Part shown: positions 60,169-64,000 of the stretch, in pieces | Layout: every line of letters starts with the position of its first letter | Position numbering within the stretch: the stretch's first letter is position 1 | NCBI RefSeq assembly: GCF_000208745.1 | Contig: NC_030850.1 | Span: forward strand, 5,288,938 to 5,352,937 | DNA length: 64,000 nucleotides | From: Theobroma cacao | Lineage: Eukaryota; Streptophyta; Magnoliopsida; Malvales; Malvaceae | Direction: 5' to 3' | Notes under the pieces: generated by a model | The model's input: only the letters and a program-made list of their open reading frames with translations | What the model was told of the DNA's origin: nothing | Databases searched by the model: none | Made by a program: the position numbers and the translations under genes

Positions 60169-63100
60169 TCATTGCTTGATCGAACGAAGCTCCCATTTAC
60201 CCTCACCATCAACAAGTCGTAACTCCAAACCGTGGAATGGTATCAAAGCAGGCCGCTGAGAAAATACAATAGCAAAAACAATTAATGCAAGCGAGAAGTG
60301 ACATAATTGTGAAGTGTAACAATGGGTGCTAACTTTGTGCAATTTCTGCATTTGGCAGTGGTGCACCAGATAATGATGATGAGCATCCCAAATATTTTAT
60401 TATCCACTGAATTAAAGATGTTTGACAATAATCAGTTGCATGCTTGTCATTAATCACTACCCAGTGAAACTACTTGCCTGTGATGAGGTAACAACAGTTA
60501 TACCCAAATCTTTTGCAAGTCTATAAAGTTGTTCCTCAACATCCACACTTGTTGCACTGCCATGGGAAGAATACCCAGGTAAGTTAGACAACTAGTTACT
60601 GTTATAAACAAAATACATAGGGATTAGTTACATACTTTGTGCACTCATCAAGGATACCAAATTTAGGCTTGTGGAAGAATAATCGTGCCTGGTAAAACAG
60701 AAAGTTTGATGTTAAACAAAAGAAACCGGTCCGGTATAAATAGTAAAATGTTGTCCAAACATGCCATGAAGGTGCAACAAGTTAACTTTACTCACCATGC
60801 CTAATCTCTGCTGTTCTCCAAGCGAGAGGATGTCTTCCCAGTTGACATTAGCATCCCAACCAGCTTCCTCTCTTTCCAAAAGATAATTCAATCGAACATT
60901 TTCAAGAATAGTTTTCAAACGTGCATCCAGAATCTTTGTGGTGTCTGCTGATTTTTTACCTGCAAATTTGCATGTTCACAATTCCCAAAAGCATAAACAA
61001 ACTCAATATATATTTTCCAGAAAAATCTTTGAACAAAATAAACCAAAAACTTTGACACCAATATACACATGAAATGATCTGTCATTCTACCATGCTTTTT
61101 AAACTGTCATCATCTTAATGATAATAAGAGAGATTAGATATTATTCTCATCTGAAGCCCCTAGAATACTTAATAGTAGTCAATGTCCCTTAATAACTCAT
61201 CCGAACAAGAAAAAGCAATATCAATTGCCCAAATTCCGGATAATTTTATTTTTTTTGGAACATGAACACTCAATATAATTTTGGTTAATAACTACTTTTT
61301 TCAGGGAGACGAAGACCATAGTGGACATGGATGAAAATTATAAAAAAGGACTGAACTTACTGAGGATATGTCCTGAACAGAACACAATGGCACAATATGA
61401 TCCTTATAGTCAACTCTACAGGGAAAACACTCCGTTTGTTGTTATAACTAGTCTTTAATAGACCACTACACATCTACATGGCACCACTTTTTTGTACCAT
61501 ATAACTCAAGAGTCTAAAAGAATAATCAAATTAACTCATCCATCAGAAATGTCTGAAAGCATGGCAATGTGTTTGTTCACGATTCTATCATTAGAACAAA
61601 ATTACCACTCAATCCACATATAAATAATAGATATGAAAACAGAAATTTTAAAGATAAGGAAAGCAATGCAACTTATGCAAGTGGGGTTACCTTTTCCATA
61701 CAACTTTAATTCCCTCAGCTCTGCTTCCTCACGAGAGAGAGGATATATGATTTGATCCCTTAAAGTTCCCAAGCATGTATATGGTCGCTGAGGAACGTAG
61801 AAGATGCCACCACCCGATAAAGCCTCTTCATTAAAATGGTGGGACGGTTTATAAAGTCTTCCACTCACAATGGGCCAGAGACGTCGAAGTACTCTAAAAA
61901 CAGAGCTTTTACCGCTCCCATTTGGTCCTTAAGAAATTAAAGGCATGTCAGATGTAAATCTTCTATCAAGGCGAATGATAAAAATTCCTATACTAACCAG
62001 TAACAAGCAGGCTTTTTCCAGGTACTACATCAACAGTCAACTGCCTAGCCAACAGCTTCTGTGCTGGAGTAATTATATCCACCTCAGCAAAAGAAATAAC
62101 ATCCTCAGCATATAGACCAGTCCTCTGAGACCGTGCCAAGTTATCAGTGCTCAAATCCCCTGGTTAGATGACAATCTTGTTAGATTAAATGTGCAATATT
62201 TAGACAACAAAGTCAGTCTTAAAATGAGAAAATAAAAAAAAAAAACAAAAGAAGATAAGGAAGAAACAATTTGCCCCTAATCAAATAGAAATGCAGCAGT
62301 GTCTGATCAACAAAAATATTTCTAATGTCCAAAACAAATCAGCTTCACTTCAGCACATCAGAAGAAAAACTTATGTGATAGATATCATGAGCAGAAGTAC
62401 ATAAAATTGAAACACAACCTACATTCAAATCCCATCTTTTGGCAAGGCCCAACATCATGTATTCCAGGTTCCTATTGAAACATACTAACATGAGGAACGT
62501 ATGCAACGTCACATTGTAAGCAGATTACATTCACAAATGCCTAACTGTTATATGTAACCTTCTCAGTTCGAGTTGGATAAGAACTTCATTAGTCAGTTTG
62601 GTACTTCTCCAACAAGCATACTAACTTCTATGCATTTACATTGTTATAATTTATGGATTAGCACTTGAAGATACTAATAGAAAATCTCAATCTCCAAACA
62701 CATGATATTAATATTATCTAAAGCTATTTCACACTCAGAAGAAGCAGATTAGAAAAGAAAGCTCTCAAAAGAAATCTTAGCAACTGTGACAGTGTGATTA
62801 ATCTTTTGACGCAATTGTTTCAGCAAAATATATGAAAATATACAAAATAAAATGCAAGGCTACACAATCATTAGGAGACAGTTAAAAAAATATACCAGAC
62901 TGAGCAGCATCAAGAAGCTCTTCAAGCTCGAATATTCGGTTGATGCTTCCAGATAGCTCCAGGAACTTTCTATGCAATTCCAGGATGTCACCAAAGGCTA
63001 AAAAGCTTTGAGACACAACAGATGCCAGGAACCGCAGTGCATGGGCAAGCTCACCTAAAAGGTATCCCAGTACTTTCAGAGAGAGAAAGGAGGGAGAAAC

Positions 63101-64000
63101 TAGAAAGTAATACAAAAGCCAGTTAGATATCTCACCTTGAGTAGAAATTAAGGCTCGGTCACCTTTGTGTTCCAAGGCATATAATAAGCTCAAACCCCAA
63201 GTAACATTATGTGGAAGCTGTTTCGTGACAAAATCATCAAGTATACCAAACAGCCATTTCTTCTTCAAAAGTAACAAAGAGTGATCAAGAAGCTCCCTGA
63301 ATCTTGAATCAACCATCTGTTCAATATAGGACACATAGATTTAGAGACAGGGCATGAAATAATGGGGAAAAAGGAGTCTATAACGTTGCATAATGCATGT
63401 GCAGCAGTAAACCATGCAAAAGGGAAAAAATAACAATACTGTACCATGATTCCCACAAAAATTGGTAAAGATGGATTTCGTTCTTAAAACAAATTATCTG
63501 GCCATGTCCTCTCTAGACAAGGGGCAAAAACATAGTGCTGCCTTTTCAGCTGAAAAACTTTTCTTTACATTATAGAACAAGAAGGGGTGGGCGACAATCA
63601 AACAGTATCATCAAGGATGACTAAACAATTCTTGATGGCAAAATTTTTTTTTTGGCTAATAATCTTGACGCAAAATCCAAGCCTATATGAAACCAGCAAT
63701 TGTAGGACATTACAAGAAAAGCTTATTTTGCCGGGTTTCAGCCAAGGCATGTAAAGTGTAAACTATAGTTGTCCGATACAAACATAACAATGTATTCGAC
63801 TTCCAGTTGCTAACCGATAGAAATATTAAATATACTCCTACTGTTTTCAGTCTACTTTTCCACATGGAAATTTTTACATCAGCATCAACAATGATGGAAA
63901 CAACAGTTGACATTCAAATGCATCAGAAACAACAATAAATTCAGTAGCTTACAGCTTTTTCTCGAGCACCACCTCCAAAGAAAGCAATAGATTCAGCATG
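60169..64000 (-). CDS. PXA1: Peroxisomal ABC transporter PXA1/COMATOSE (ABCD1), C-terminal part
   Basis: Partial gene: nine exons in the window (63953-64000 and beyond, 63136-63316, 62896-63054, 61998-62159, 61691-61927, 60796-60959, 60636-60688, 60478-60556, 60169-60255) encode the last 389 residues of a protein about 1,330 long. The end of transmembrane domain 2 ([15 protein letters not shown], an EAA-like loop) is followed by nucleotide-binding domain 2. Walker A is GPNGSGKSS, the signature LSLGEQQRL, and Walker B FGILDEC. The H-loop histidine is replaced by Gln in TSSQRPAL. PXA1/CTS imports acyl-CoAs and jasmonate precursors into peroxisomes, and is needed for beta-oxidation and germination. 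The last intron has a GC donor (CAG/GCAAGT at 60477). Upstream exons lie beyond 64000. Confidence 0.96.

Overview
This is nuclear DNA of a flowering plant, most likely a eudicot. It is AT-rich, and every large gene is split by short GT-AG introns (two look GC-AG). The proteins are plant families: an NPH3/RPT2-like protein, asparagine synthetase, a D-type annexin, a RABH1 GTPase, and the peroxisomal ABC transporter PXA1. There are no bacterial operons, phage genes or CRISPR arrays. Species cannot be fixed from the sequence alone. Gene models were built by hand from splice sites and reading-frame continuity; each coding exon chain stays in phase.

Layout. 1-710 is the terminal part of a CACTA (En/Spm-like) transposon. 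4503-9253 (+) is an uncharacterised protein with a C-terminal membrane anchor. 11833-14344 (-) is a RABH1 (Rab6-type) GTPase. 15888-19685 (+) is an NPH3/RPT2-like protein. 20567-21100 (-) is mitochondrial ribosomal protein uL23. 21888-24803 (-) is a ROCK1-type nucleotide-sugar transporter. 28728-34995 (+) is an ASN2-type asparagine synthetase with 14 exons. 36866-40299 (-) is a TLDc-domain protein. 40728-40800 (+) is tRNA-Arg(ACG). 41729-42187 (+) is an intronless, unusually short small heat-shock protein. 42878-43360 (-) is a DUF761 protein. 45911-48586 (+) is an annexin. 50309-53431 (-) is an HN1/Jupiter-like protein. 56878-57498 (-) is a small C2-domain protein. 60169 to beyond 64000 (-) is the C-terminal 389 residues of PXA1/COMATOSE.

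Intergenic DNA holds transposon ends, a 987-bp terminal-inverted-repeat element (9793-10779), several young tandem duplications, and long AT-rich tracts with nothing recognisable.

The genes do not form one pathway, but their order is informative. From memory of Arabidopsis locus order, RABH1, ROCK1, ASN2 and ANN2 are neighbours on chromosome 5. PXA1, HN1-like, TLDc, uL23m and another RABH1 are neighbours on chromosome 4. Here both sets are interleaved in a single region, which looks like an unfractionated ancestral block. Other points of interest are the small heat-shock protein lacking the beta-6 loop region, a start-stop-overlapping uORF on the NPH3-like gene, a substituted H-loop residue in PXA1 NBD2, and two GC-AG introns.
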